Source of the DNA: a virus
Strand: one strand, 5' to 3'
IMG/VR virus record: IMGVR_UViG_3300001242_000100
Location: 1 to 21,579 of that record
Length of the DNA: 21,579 nucleotides
Below are positions 12,156 through 18,952 of this stretch, one piece after another. The notes under the pieces are model-generated. The model saw only the letters and a program-made list of their open reading frames with translations, did not search any database and was not told where the DNA came from. The first letter of the stretch is position 1; each line of letters begins with the position of its first letter. The position numbers were made by a program, and so were the translations under genes.

Positions 12156-12890
12156 CTATACTCCTTTTAGAAGCTTCAATGATTTTCCAAGGTTCCTGTT
12201 GCCTATATACGGGCGAACATACTGGCTAAAGAACTTGCTGTGCTTGGCCTGTTCTTTTATTTCAGGCGGCATTTTCAAGAACTCCAGTTTGATGGCCCTA
12301 CGTATGCACTTGGCTCTATCCAAACTGGTTGTGCCACTGAATATAGCCCATTTGTGCAATAGCACTGGAGGGTCTATGTTTGGAGGACGCCGCTCACATG
12401 TACCGTCAGTTTTAACATATACAGAATCAAGCAGCCTCGGCTCCATTTCGGTATAGAGTTCACGGGTCTTAATGAACTCAACAGACTGGTCCTTCGTATT
12501 GTATTTAACTATTGGGTAGTCGTACAAATACGGAGTTATCCTTTTAACTATGGTTTCTGCCTTGTTCATTATGTCCCTCGGCACAACCTTGTATGCCTCC
12601 AGCCAGAACACATAAACACTATCCCCTTCTACGTACCCTACATTAGCAGGTTTGTAAATGAGTTTTTCCTTCATTTCCTCAAATATCTGCCGCTTCTCCA
12701 GACATAAATCTCTATGCCACATGTAGTTTACTGCTGTTGCCAGCTCTCGCTTTACGGCCATATCGTATGCCAGCTGGTAGAAATTTATAGCACCGGCAAA
12801 ATTAAGCTCCTTCTCCGCTTCTTTCCCTTTAAGGAAATATACGCGAGATGGGCTTATTCTAAATAGTTTATCTTCTTCTGCTTTTGTCAT
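12156..12890 (-). CDS. Hypothetical protein with TPR-like N-terminus
   Basis: The 244-aa product begins with a segment resembling one helical tetratricopeptide unit (AEKELNFAGAINFYQLAYDMA at about 25-45), followed by Trp/His/Cys-containing helices (NYMWHRDLCLEKRQIF). The rest has a YVFWLEAYKVVP strand region and a basic C-terminus (RPYIGNRNLGKSLKLLKG). ATG is behind AAGGAGATACA and the stop is 3 bp before the paralogue 4 start. No named family is recognised, and the TPR reading is weak. Confidence 0.65.
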   Translation of the reverse strand: MTKAEEDKLFRISPSRVYFLKGKEAEKELNFAGAINFYQLAYDMAVKRELATAVNYMWHRDLCLEKRQIFEEMKEKLIYKPANVGYVEGDSVYVFWLEAYKVVPRDIMNKAETIVKRITPYLYDYPIVKYNTKDQSVEFIKTRELYTEMEPRLLDSVYVKTDGTCERRPPNIDPPVLLHKWAIFSGTTSLDRAKCIRRAIKLEFLKMPPEIKEQAKHSKFFSQYVRPYIGNRNLGKSLKLLKGV

Positions 12891-12925
12891 TGTATCTCCT
12901 TCACCTATAGTAGGCTTCTTAGAAT

Positions 12926-13471
12926 TTACATACTATCTTTGTACAGATCACCTTTGTAAGCAATGTCCAGCATGATAGTAACAAGCATCCTCTCGTCAGG
13001 ATACTCCTTTACCAGACGTTCTTCTAGGGTTCCTTCGGACAAACGTTTCGGCCTGTGCCTAGTCATAGATGCGTCTATGTAGTCAGCTATAGCCACTAGT
13101 ATAGATATATCAAATAGTTTCTTAATCGTAGGAAAAGAAAACTCTCTGGGTATATCTCTAACATCTATTCCATACCCTCCACCGGATATCATCCTGTGAT
13201 GCATACCTGAGCATAGCCCTGTAAATAGCATTCGCTTCTTTAGCTCTAAGTACCCACCTATAGCATGACCTTTAATTAACTCGTACTCTTCCTTAGTTAT
13301 TTCCCTGTCAGAAAACAGTTCGTCAGGAAGTTTAAATTTGCCGGTGTCATGGAACAGCCCAGCTAGGAAAGCTGCGTGATGATCTTTTCCAGTCTCTCTC
13401 GCAGCTTCCCTAGCAAGTCTAGCTACACGTACTTCATGTGCAATTATACCGTCAGCACAGGCCTTGTCCAA
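12926..13471 (-). CDS. HD-GYP-like cyclic-nucleotide phosphodiesterase
   Basis: The start is TTG (13469-13471), six to seven bases after AAGGAGG; no ATG fits that site. The 181-aa protein is almost only an HD-GYP core: H12, HDTGK (41-45) with a following LPDEL, GH (68-69), HH (91-92), SGGGYG (96-101) in place of dGsGYP, and IADYIDASMTRHRPKR (128-143) matching the iaDvyDAlts.RpY block. The family hydrolyses cyclic dinucleotides such as c-di-GMP or 3'3'-cGAMP using two or three metals. The GYP signature is altered (GYG), so the substrate may differ. It carries no sensor domain. Confidence 0.8.
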   Translation of the reverse strand: MDKACADGIIAHEVRVARLAREAARETGKDHHAAFLAGLFHDTGKFKLPDELFSDREITKEEYELIKGHAIGGYLELKKRMLFTGLCSGMHHRMISGGGYGIDVRDIPREFSFPTIKKLFDISILVAIADYIDASMTRHRPKRLSEGTLEERLVKEYPDERMLVTIMLDIAYKGDLYKDSM

Positions 13472-13485
13472 AATAAGCCTCCTTG

Positions 13486-14025
13486 TTAGAAAAAATCGTC
13501 TAATACGTACATGTCGTACTGCGGTGCTGCTTTTTTCTTTTTGACCTTTTCTGCAGCCGGAGGCTTACTAACAGAAGCCTCAACCTTTTCCTTCTTCTCA
13601 GGTTTAGGTTGCACCGCAGATTCTTTTTTTGCTCTATCAGGGTCCACATGTTCCACGCCTATAACTATAATAGGCGCATCTTTATCTGGAATCTTAACCC
13701 AAGGAAGCTCCTTTAAGCTACGACCTATTACGTCAGACCTAGCTCCAGCTAGCAGCCTACCAGCCTCACTCAACGCCTCGGTCTTTGTGGCGGCTGGTAG
13801 ATATGTCTCCACTACGCCACAGCCAAGCGCAGATATTACTGTTCTGTAGGCATTCTGTATGTTGCGGTAGTAGTCTTCATTAAGCCCCAGATATCCTCCG
13901 TCAACGTCGCACATAACCCGGCCCCCGTGGCCAGATATACGCCCTACAATGTAGTCGCGGTATTCTTTACCCCCGCGGTGGAAACCAACAGGCTTCGTAG
14001 TTATAACCAAATCGCCGTTTGCCAT
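13486..14025 (-). CDS. Hypothetical protein with SSB-like acidic, Phe-ending tail
   Basis: The 179-aa product has a folded N-terminal part (about 1-125, beta-rich, with DYIVGRISGHGGRVMCDVDG), a Lys/Pro/Glu/Ala-rich linker (about 130-168) and the end YDMYVLDDFF. A disordered linker followed by an acidic C-terminus that ends in Phe is the layout of bacterial SSB (DDDIPF) and of several phage ssDNA-binding proteins. The N-terminal domain is not recognised as an OB fold, so this is a hypothesis. The start overlaps the peptidase stop (TAATG) behind AAGGAGGACGATAAGTA. Confidence 0.7.
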   Translation of the reverse strand: MANGDLVITTKPVGFHRGGKEYRDYIVGRISGHGGRVMCDVDGGYLGLNEDYYRNIQNAYRTVISALGCGVVETYLPAATKTEALSEAGRLLAGARSDVIGRSLKELPWVKIPDKDAPIIVIGVEHVDPDRAKKESAVQPKPEKKEKVEASVSKPPAAEKVKKKKAAPQYDMYVLDDFF

Positions 14026-15245
14026 TACTTATCGTCCTCCTTGGTTGATTTTGTTTCTTCCGTTACAGTAACAGGATCGCCCTCTTTGCCGACATGGAAG
14101 GGGTCTTTTGTATCTGTAGTTTTGGTCTCACCTATAAGTTTGAAATACACTTCGATCTGCTTGTGTATCTCATCGTCAGCGTCAAGGTAAACGTCACGAA
14201 GATATTTTAAATCTTCGTCGGTTAGTAGCTCCATAAGTCCGTTCATTATCTCGCCGCAAGTGTCATCGCAGTCACTCCACTGGTAGCCGCAAGACATACA
14301 GAACCCTCCCTGCGTAACGAACTTAAGCGCAAGATCTATGGTTGACCGTCCTACGGAGTCAATCCATAAAGTATCCGAACTCTGCGTAGTAGTCGTAGTC
14401 GTAGGGAGGTTGTTCTTTTTTCCGTTGTCAGTCCCTTTATACTCATACGGCTTGTAGTTGTTGACATACTTCACCTTAGCAGTAGCCGGGTATAGCTTGT
14501 CGATAGGAGCCTTAAGCATGCCCATCACCCTGCCTATGGTCATGTACATTTCGTCAATGTGCATGTACTCATTTGCTGAATGCTGCTGGTAGTATCCGAT
14601 TGACAAGTTTACCGCAGGAATCAAATACTCTTCCTGCAGATCAGCAATGTCAGAGTACGAGCCGTGGCTGCTCCTGAACCCGAAACTTTCAACGTAATTT
14701 ATAACTTCGGTTGGTAACTTAGTTCCGTAAGTAACCCAATCATTACAGCCTTGGCGGTCCATTTCAACAAACAATCTGGTGTTCCTGTTGTCGTACTTCT
14801 TGAACACTTCAGTTGCAACGAACACCCGCACGCCTTTGCCTCCGCTTTCTTCGCCGTTTGTAAGAATGACGCTAGGCATCGGGAGCTTTTCTTTTCGGCA
14901 TCTTCGCACAAGGTCGATGCAAGCAAAAACACCAGCGCGATCATCTCCACCAAGAACGCCTGTGGAATTTCGAAGAACGTTCCTGTTCTGCACAAGATTG
15001 TAGACCTTTCCTGCATGGAATTCATGACGAGGTTTTTCACCCACTTGGAGTTGCGGGTCGCGAACGGTGTCCATGTGAGCAACTATGCATATCGGGCTGT
15101 CGCCAACTGCGTACACGAAGTTATCGCTGTGTATGTATACGTTTTTATATTCACTGCCTAAGAATTTTGTAGCAGCGGTTACTACTTCAAGTGTTGTCAT
15201 GCTCAGAACTTCCTGAACGGTACTCATCAGCTTTGTAGGCTTCAT
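14025..15245 (-). CDS. M20-like zinc metallopeptidase with C-terminal Cys extension
   Basis: The 406-aa product has dinuclear metallopeptidase motifs: VAHMDTV (H57, D59), GGDDRAG (D101), NGEESGG (E132, E133), FVEMDRQG (D163) and YYQQHSANEYMH (H222), with a SYSDIADL segment between. The order and spacing fit the M20/M42 clan of aminopeptidases and deacylases, here about 260 residues. An unusual extension follows: a six-Thr linker near 282-287 and CMSCGYQWSDCDDTC (C316, C319, C326, C330), then a helical stretch and a charged tail. Substrate is unknown. The ATG is behind AAGGAGG with a longer (9 nt) spacer. Confidence 0.82.
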   Translation of the reverse strand: MKPTKLMSTVQEVLSMTTLEVVTAATKFLGSEYKNVYIHSDNFVYAVGDSPICIVAHMDTVRDPQLQVGEKPRHEFHAGKVYNLVQNRNVLRNSTGVLGGDDRAGVFACIDLVRRCRKEKLPMPSVILTNGEESGGKGVRVFVATEVFKKYDNRNTRLFVEMDRQGCNDWVTYGTKLPTEVINYVESFGFRSSHGSYSDIADLQEEYLIPAVNLSIGYYQQHSANEYMHIDEMYMTIGRVMGMLKAPIDKLYPATAKVKYVNNYKPYEYKGTDNGKKNNLPTTTTTTQSSDTLWIDSVGRSTIDLALKFVTQGGFCMSCGYQWSDCDDTCGEIMNGLMELLTDEDLKYLRDVYLDADDEIHKQIEVYFKLIGETKTTDTKDPFHVGKEGDPVTVTEETKSTKEDDK

Positions 15246-15279
15246 ATGAAATATCCTCCTTGTGTATTGCTAGGTTGAA

Positions 15280-15295
15280 GTAGAACTTGTTCTAC
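15280..15295. repeat. Dispersed palindrome copy 5 (GTAGAACTTGTTCTAC)
   Basis: Arms GTAGAA/TTCTAC with centre CTTG, between the stop of the 526-aa gene (15301) and the peptidase gene's ribosome binding site. Same sequence and orientation as copy 1. Confidence 0.8.
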
Positions 15296-15300
15296 CCTTG

Positions 15301-16881
15301 TTACCCTACCTCTTCCGTGAAGTCCTCCCACCCAGCCGGAAGATCGGCGTAGCGAGGCTTGACCTTAGCGCCTACCTCTTTACCTTTGCGCTTGGCGTCG
15401 CATGCCGTACAAAGTTCTTCCCCATCAGCTCTGTACTTATTGTGGTACATTTCTCCACAATCTTGGCACTTGAACGCAACACCCCCAAGACAGTTATTGC
15501 AAACCCTGCCGACGTATTTGTGGTAAGTTACGTTATCCGTTAGATGGTACAGGCCACACACAGAACAATGCATAAACTTAGGTACGCATTCACCGCACAC
15601 TTTACCGACACCGGCAAGCTCTTTTAGTTTACGTGTGTCTTCTTTAAGGCCACAATGTGAGCACAAAGTAAAGTGTTTTTTGTCGCATGCTGTACAAACG
15701 TTTCTGCCTTTAATAACAGTAACATTTCCTTTTTCGTGCCACTCACCACAATACGAGCAGTTACTGTACTTAGCATCAGTGCAGCGCTTGCATATAAGCT
15801 GGTTATGTACAGTGTTCATGGTGTCCATGTTATGGCGCTCTCCGCACACTTCACACGTTCCCCTAGCCTTACCGTAGTGGCCTCGGCAGGTTCCGCCTTG
15901 TTTGTATGTGGTTGTAATTCCACACTCAAGGCACATAGCTGGGGCAAACTGTAAAACTGGCATTTCGTACGCCACCTTAGCCGGGTAAGAAAGATCTATC
16001 CCATAGTTGTCAAAATAGAGTGCTGCGGTGTAGTGGTGATCTTCTGCCGTTGCGTACTTAATTTTACCAGGCGTAAAAGTAATACCGTGCTTAGTAAGGA
16101 ATTCATTTTCAATCCCAAATTTTGCCGATACCTTTTCTTCAAGGAATGCTCTGGCGGCATCACGCTCAAACCCGAAATATGCACCATAAGATTTTGGCTG
16201 CACGATGTACCCTTTGTCCGTAATAGCCATCCAGGTTCTTCCGAGCTTGTATATCTCGGCGTCTGTCATTTTAGCCGTCTCCTTAGCTATAAATGAGATC
16301 AGCGATATGCCGTCAGAGGCGTAGGCAATGTTTCCGTTGTAGTTTTCATGCCCAAAACTGTGGCACGAGCTAAAGGCGGCGTTGTCGGAAGCTGTAAGAA
16401 AATCTAGCAGATTGGTAGAAACTACGAGCTTCCTGCCAGATTTTATAACGTCTCCTAGCCTCGGCAGAAACTGCTTGCGGTTACTGAGCTTAAGTTCAGG
16501 GGCGCAATATTCGATTATCTCGTCATTGTCCTCAAGCTGCTTGGCAAGAATTTTAGATATCTTACCCGGCTGGCCTTTCATAATAATCTCATTTTTAACC
16601 AGAGATATAGTAGAAAGGTCAATCTGATTACCCTTTTGCACAGCCTGATGCAGTAGATGCGCAACAACAGAGTAAGCAACAGGGTAATCCTTCCGCAGCA
16701 TCTGTTCAGATTTGACCATAGGGATCTCAACGCGAAACATGTTGTCTTCGTTAAGCCCAACCATAGCGTCGATTTCAGCCTTAGCCTTGCGCATTGTGGC
16801 ATACACTTTGTCAAGCGCGCCTGTAGGAATCCTGCGCTTTCGCAAAACCAATTCAATAGTTTTCAGCATTTCTTTGTTCAT
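15301..16881 (-). CDS. Large protein with SSCHS domain and zinc-ribbon array
   Basis: The 526-aa product has two halves. Residues 1-310 include a helical start and STNLLDFLTASDNAAFSSCH (155-174) followed by GNIAYASDGISLISFIAKE and LGRTWMAIT, a layout I associate with uncharacterised phage and bacterial proteins carrying an S-S-C-H-S motif. Residues 315-495 hold eleven CxxC pairs (from C317/C320 to C491/C494), read as about five successive zinc ribbons separated by His/Tyr-rich loops. Such arrays usually bind nucleic acid or proteins. The ATG is behind AAGGAGGGCCTTA. Enzymatic activity of the first half is possible but unproven. Confidence 0.75.
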   Translation of the reverse strand: MNKEMLKTIELVLRKRRIPTGALDKVYATMRKAKAEIDAMVGLNEDNMFRVEIPMVKSEQMLRKDYPVAYSVVAHLLHQAVQKGNQIDLSTISLVKNEIIMKGQPGKISKILAKQLEDNDEIIEYCAPELKLSNRKQFLPRLGDVIKSGRKLVVSTNLLDFLTASDNAAFSSCHSFGHENYNGNIAYASDGISLISFIAKETAKMTDAEIYKLGRTWMAITDKGYIVQPKSYGAYFGFERDAARAFLEEKVSAKFGIENEFLTKHGITFTPGKIKYATAEDHHYTAALYFDNYGIDLSYPAKVAYEMPVLQFAPAMCLECGITTTYKQGGTCRGHYGKARGTCEVCGERHNMDTMNTVHNQLICKRCTDAKYSNCSYCGEWHEKGNVTVIKGRNVCTACDKKHFTLCSHCGLKEDTRKLKELAGVGKVCGECVPKFMHCSVCGLYHLTDNVTYHKYVGRVCNNCLGGVAFKCQDCGEMYHNKYRADGEELCTACDAKRKGKEVGAKVKPRYADLPAGWEDFTEEVG

Positions 16882-16902
16882 TAAGGCCCTCCTTGCCGTT
16901 TT

Positions 16903-17091
16903 TTATTTCTTCTGAGCTGCCTCGATAAGCTTGGTAAGCTTTGCTCTCTCCTTCTTTGCACCTACACCTGCACCCAACCGCTTATCCAGCCGGTCGATTT
17001 GCTGCTGCGGCGTAAGAAGGCCCCTCTGTTCGGCCCTAACCTGGGCGTCTTTACGTCTCTGGTCTTTTCTTTCAGGTGAATTAACAATCAT
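16903..17091 (-). CDS. Small basic phage protein
   Basis: The 62-aa product is highly charged and helical: ERKDQRRKDAQVRAEQRGLL, then TPQQQIDRLDKRLGAGVGAK and a closing KERAKLTKLIEAAQKK. The TPQQQ..LD.RLG.G.GA.KER.kL block recurs in many phage small proteins of unknown role. The ATG is behind AAGGAGGTCTACC. It follows paralogue 5 after 36 bp and precedes the zinc-ribbon array gene. Confidence 0.7.
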   Translation of the reverse strand: MIVNSPERKDQRRKDAQVRAEQRGLLTPQQQIDRLDKRLGAGVGAKKERAKLTKLIEAAQKK

Positions 17092-17127
17092 GGTAGACCT
17101 CCTTGTGCTTGGTAGTGTTTCGTTTGG

Positions 17128-17553
17128 TTACTTCCACCCCTTCTCTTCAAGTAGCCGTCTGAAGCGCGCTGCTTGTTCTTTTGCTTCAATAACTAGCTTG
17201 GCTTCTTCTACTTCCCGCGCAGCAATCGCTTCGTCGGTAAAGTAGGTGTTGTACTTTTTTACTGCTATTTTTAGCTTCTTCCAGCCATCTGCGTGAATAA
17301 CACAGGACCTAGACGGATGCCCTACTGGTGCGTTTAGTAAGTCTCTAGACAGCACCCTAAACTCAGCACCAGTAGTTGGGCCTGGTCGGCCATACGAAGA
17401 GCTGGCAAGTCTGAACTTTGTAGTAGATATAAATCTTCGACTTTTATCTCCGAAATCTACGTAAGCGTGCGTCTGCTCCAGTATAGTTACTCTACAAAGT
17501 TCGAAATTATGCTCCGGGAGTAATTCTCCTTTAATCTTAATGTGCTTTGCCAT
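17128..17553 (-). CDS. EQTH-family paralogue 5, with coiled-coil tail
   Basis: The 141-aa product starts MAKHIKIKGELLPEH, contains CRVTILEQTHAYVDFGDKSR with intact EQTH and FGD, and LKIAVKKYNTYF as the family helix. Unlike the others it then continues for about 30 residues as a charged helix (AAREVEEAKLVIEAKEQAAR) ending in RRLLEEKGWK, a likely coiled coil. The ATG is behind GGGAGGTTC. A strong hairpin lies upstream, between it and paralogue 6. Function unknown. Confidence 0.82.
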   Translation of the reverse strand: MAKHIKIKGELLPEHNFELCRVTILEQTHAYVDFGDKSRRFISTTKFRLASSSYGRPGPTTGAEFRVLSRDLLNAPVGHPSRSCVIHADGWKKLKIAVKKYNTYFTDEAIAAREVEEAKLVIEAKEQAARFRRLLEEKGWK

Positions 17554-17573
17554 GAACCTCCCTTCTTAGAATA

Positions 17574-17596
17574 GGCTGCGCTTAATAAGCGCAGCC
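17574..17596. terminator. Strong hairpin after paralogue 6 (terminator-like)
   Basis: GGCTGCGCT and AGCGCAGCC form a nine-pair stem around TAATA. It lies between the stop of paralogue 6 and the start of paralogue 5. The minus-strand side continues TATTCT, not a full U-run, so it may stabilise mRNA ends rather than terminate. Confidence 0.55.
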
Positions 17597-17613
17597 TTTA
17601 CTCATCCGTAGTA

Positions 17614-17958
17614 TTACCCGATAATTACCGTGCATACATCCGCTTTTTTCGGAGCCGGTGCAGGCACACATGCGAAGTACTTGTTATAGGCTTCGACAGC
17701 GGCTTTGAATTTGGCGTAGGTGGTTATGGGCATGGTGAGGGTGTAGTTGTTGCGGTAGGCGTTGTGGCCGCGAACAAAAACTTTATTGGCACCATCTACC
17801 TCAGGGTAAGCTGCGCTAGCAATGGTAAACCCACAGTGGGTAAACCTATCACTGCAGTCCCCGAAGTTGCTGTTAATATGAGTTTGCGAAAGGATCTGAA
17901 CTTTTACAGTCTGGAAATCAGGAGCCACCGGGGTTACTTTACACGTAATTTTTTTCAT
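17614..17958 (-). CDS. EQTH-family paralogue 6, with ADxCxVIxG tail
   Basis: The 114-aa product starts MKKITCKVTPVAPDF, then VKVQILSQTHINSNFGD (SQTH variant), a FVRG strand and FKAAVEAYNKYF. After this comes an Ala/Pro linker (CVPAPAPKK) and the C-terminal ADVCTVIIG, a motif shared with paralogues 7 and 8. Codon use is richer in C-ending codons than in most neighbours. ATG is behind AAGGAGGAAAATTA. It is bracketed by two GC hairpins. Function unknown; the tail may be a docking peptide. Confidence 0.82.
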   Translation of the reverse strand: MKKITCKVTPVAPDFQTVKVQILSQTHINSNFGDCSDRFTHCGFTIASAAYPEVDGANKVFVRGHNAYRNNYTLTMPITTYAKFKAAVEAYNKYFACVPAPAPKKADVCTVIIG

Positions 17959-17982
17959 TAATTTTCCTCCTTGGAATGTTGT

Positions 17983-18002
17983 GGGGCCGCTTAGGCGGCC
18001 CC
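17983..18002. terminator. GC hairpin after paralogue 7 (terminator-like)
   Basis: GGGGCCGC and GCGGCCCC form an eight-pair stem with a TTAG loop in the gap between the stop of paralogue 7 and the start of paralogue 6. No U-run follows on the minus strand. Confidence 0.5.
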
Positions 18003-18016
18003 TGTGTGAAATAGAA

Positions 18017-18367
18017 TTAGCCGACGATTACAGCACACGCATCAGCTTTGGGAGCCGGTGGAGCACAGACAGCGTTTACACGGTTGTACTCTTTGACCGC
18101 CTCAACAACTTTCGCCCACAGCTTTTTGCCAACAACGACGGTGTTTCCGTTTTTGGCAGCGTCGGACCCACGGAGCCAGATGGTGTTATTGTCATCTTTG
18201 TCACGGGCGGGGTGCTTGTTGGAACCGAGGACGATTCCGTTGGAAGCGCGGAACTTGTTGCTGTAGCCCTTACCGAAGGCGTATCCGGTGTGGGTCTGCT
18301 CGGTAACATTAAACATGACCTTATTGTAGTTCGGGTTCACCACGGCCTGAAGTATAACTTTTTTCAT
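18017..18367 (-). CDS. EQTH-family paralogue 7, codon-optimised, ADxCxVIxG tail
   Basis: The 116-aa product starts MKKVILQAVVNP, has FNVTEQTHTGYAFGKG, then ASNGIVLGSNKHPARDKDDN and IWLRG, nearly identical in layout to paralogue 8, and VVEAVKEYN. It ends in an Ala/Pro linker and ADACAVIVG. Nearly all Asn, Lys, Gly, Thr and Ile codons end in C or are otherwise of the preferred type, and rare AGA/CTA codons are avoided, in contrast to most genes here, which suggests strong expression. The ATG is behind AAAGGAGGAATTCTC. Gaps on both sides hold GC hairpins. Function unknown. Confidence 0.83.
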   Translation of the reverse strand: MKKVILQAVVNPNYNKVMFNVTEQTHTGYAFGKGYSNKFRASNGIVLGSNKHPARDKDDNNTIWLRGSDAAKNGNTVVVGKKLWAKVVEAVKEYNRVNAVCAPPAPKADACAVIVG

Positions 18368-18415
18368 GAGAATTCCTCCTTTGTCTTTCGGGCATAGCCC
18401 TACAGTTAACTTGGT

Positions 18416-18447
18416 AGGAGGCTAACCGACTCCGCCGGAAGCCTCCT
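18416..18447. terminator. Hairpin between paralogues 8 and 7 (terminator-like)
   Basis: AGGAGGCT (18416-18423) and AGCCTCCT (18440-18447) pair as an eight-base stem. A second small stem GGGC-ATA-GCCC lies at 18390-18400. The 120-bp gap 18368-18487 has no gene. A weak -35/-10-like pair (TTAACA, TAAATT) on the minus strand is not convincing. Confidence 0.5.
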
Positions 18448-18487
18448 TGTATATAAATTTATTCAGTTGTTCGCTACTGTGTTAATA

Positions 18488-18889
18488 TTAGCCGATGATT
18501 ACAGCGCAGAAATCAGCAGGCTGTGCCGCAGGCTTACGCGGTGCCGGAGCCTTGGGAGCTGCATAGCAGCGAGGATCTGCGAAATCGAAGGCATTGTACT
18601 CTTTAACAGCAGCGACGATTTTTTCCCACTCAGCTTTGGTACATTCAACTGCGGAATCGTTGCTTTTCGCCTTGGAGCCACGCAGCCAGATAACGTTCTT
18701 CTCATCTGTGTCGCGTGCCGGGTGGCTGTTGGAAGCAAGAACGATGCCGTTGCTGGCAACGAACTTACGGGGGTCAAGGCTCCGCACGTCACCGAAGTCG
18801 CGTCCTTTGTGTGTCTGCTCCAGCACTTTAAAGAGCACCTTCGTAAAGTTGGGAACGACTTGTGCGGTAATCTTGATGTGTTTTCTCAT
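18488..18889 (-). CDS. EQTH-family paralogue 8, codon-optimised, ADxCxVIxG tail
   Basis: The frame is open to 18931, but AAAGGAGG lies eight bases before the ATG at 18887-18889, giving MRKHIKITAQVV and 133 aa. It has FKVLEQTHKGRDFGD, ASNGIVLASNSHPARDTDEK, VIWLRG and IVAAVKEYNAF, then a longer Ala/Pro/Lys linker (APKAPAPRKPAAQ) and ADFCAVIIG. It is the closest relative of paralogue 7 and shares its biased, C-ending codon use. A dispersed palindrome copy lies 14-20 bp upstream of its ribosome binding site. Function unknown; abundance is inferred from codons. Confidence 0.83.
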   Translation of the reverse strand: MRKHIKITAQVVPNFTKVLFKVLEQTHKGRDFGDVRSLDPRKFVASNGIVLASNSHPARDTDEKNVIWLRGSKAKSNDSAVECTKAEWEKIVAAVKEYNAFDFADPRCYAAPKAPAPRKPAAQPADFCAVIIG

Positions 18890-18922
18890 GGTAAATCCTC
18901 CTTTTGTTTGTATGCTGTTTAG

Positions 18923-18938
18923 GTAGAACAAGTTCTAC
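18923..18938. repeat. Dispersed palindrome copy 6 (GTAGAACAAGTTCTAC)
   Basis: Arms GTAGAA/TTCTAC, centre CAAG (18 bp with flanking G/C), between the stop of paralogue 9 and the ribosome binding site of paralogue 8. Its centre is the reverse complement of copies 1 and 5. Confidence 0.8.
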
Positions 18939-18952
18939 CTTCCCAACAGTGG

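Noticed and set aside
14751-15161. Plus-strand open frame of 136 codons
   Set aside because: It is opposite the metallopeptidase motifs and lacks a start site; treated as a shadow.
17574-18447. CRISPR-like array from the hairpins between paralogues
   Set aside because: The three hairpins differ in sequence and are separated by whole genes; there are no direct repeats with spacers.
18368-18487. Promoter (TTAACA ... TAAATT) in the gap between paralogues 8 and 7
   Set aside because: Both boxes are weak and the spacing is 18 bp; not distinguishable from chance in A/T-rich DNA.
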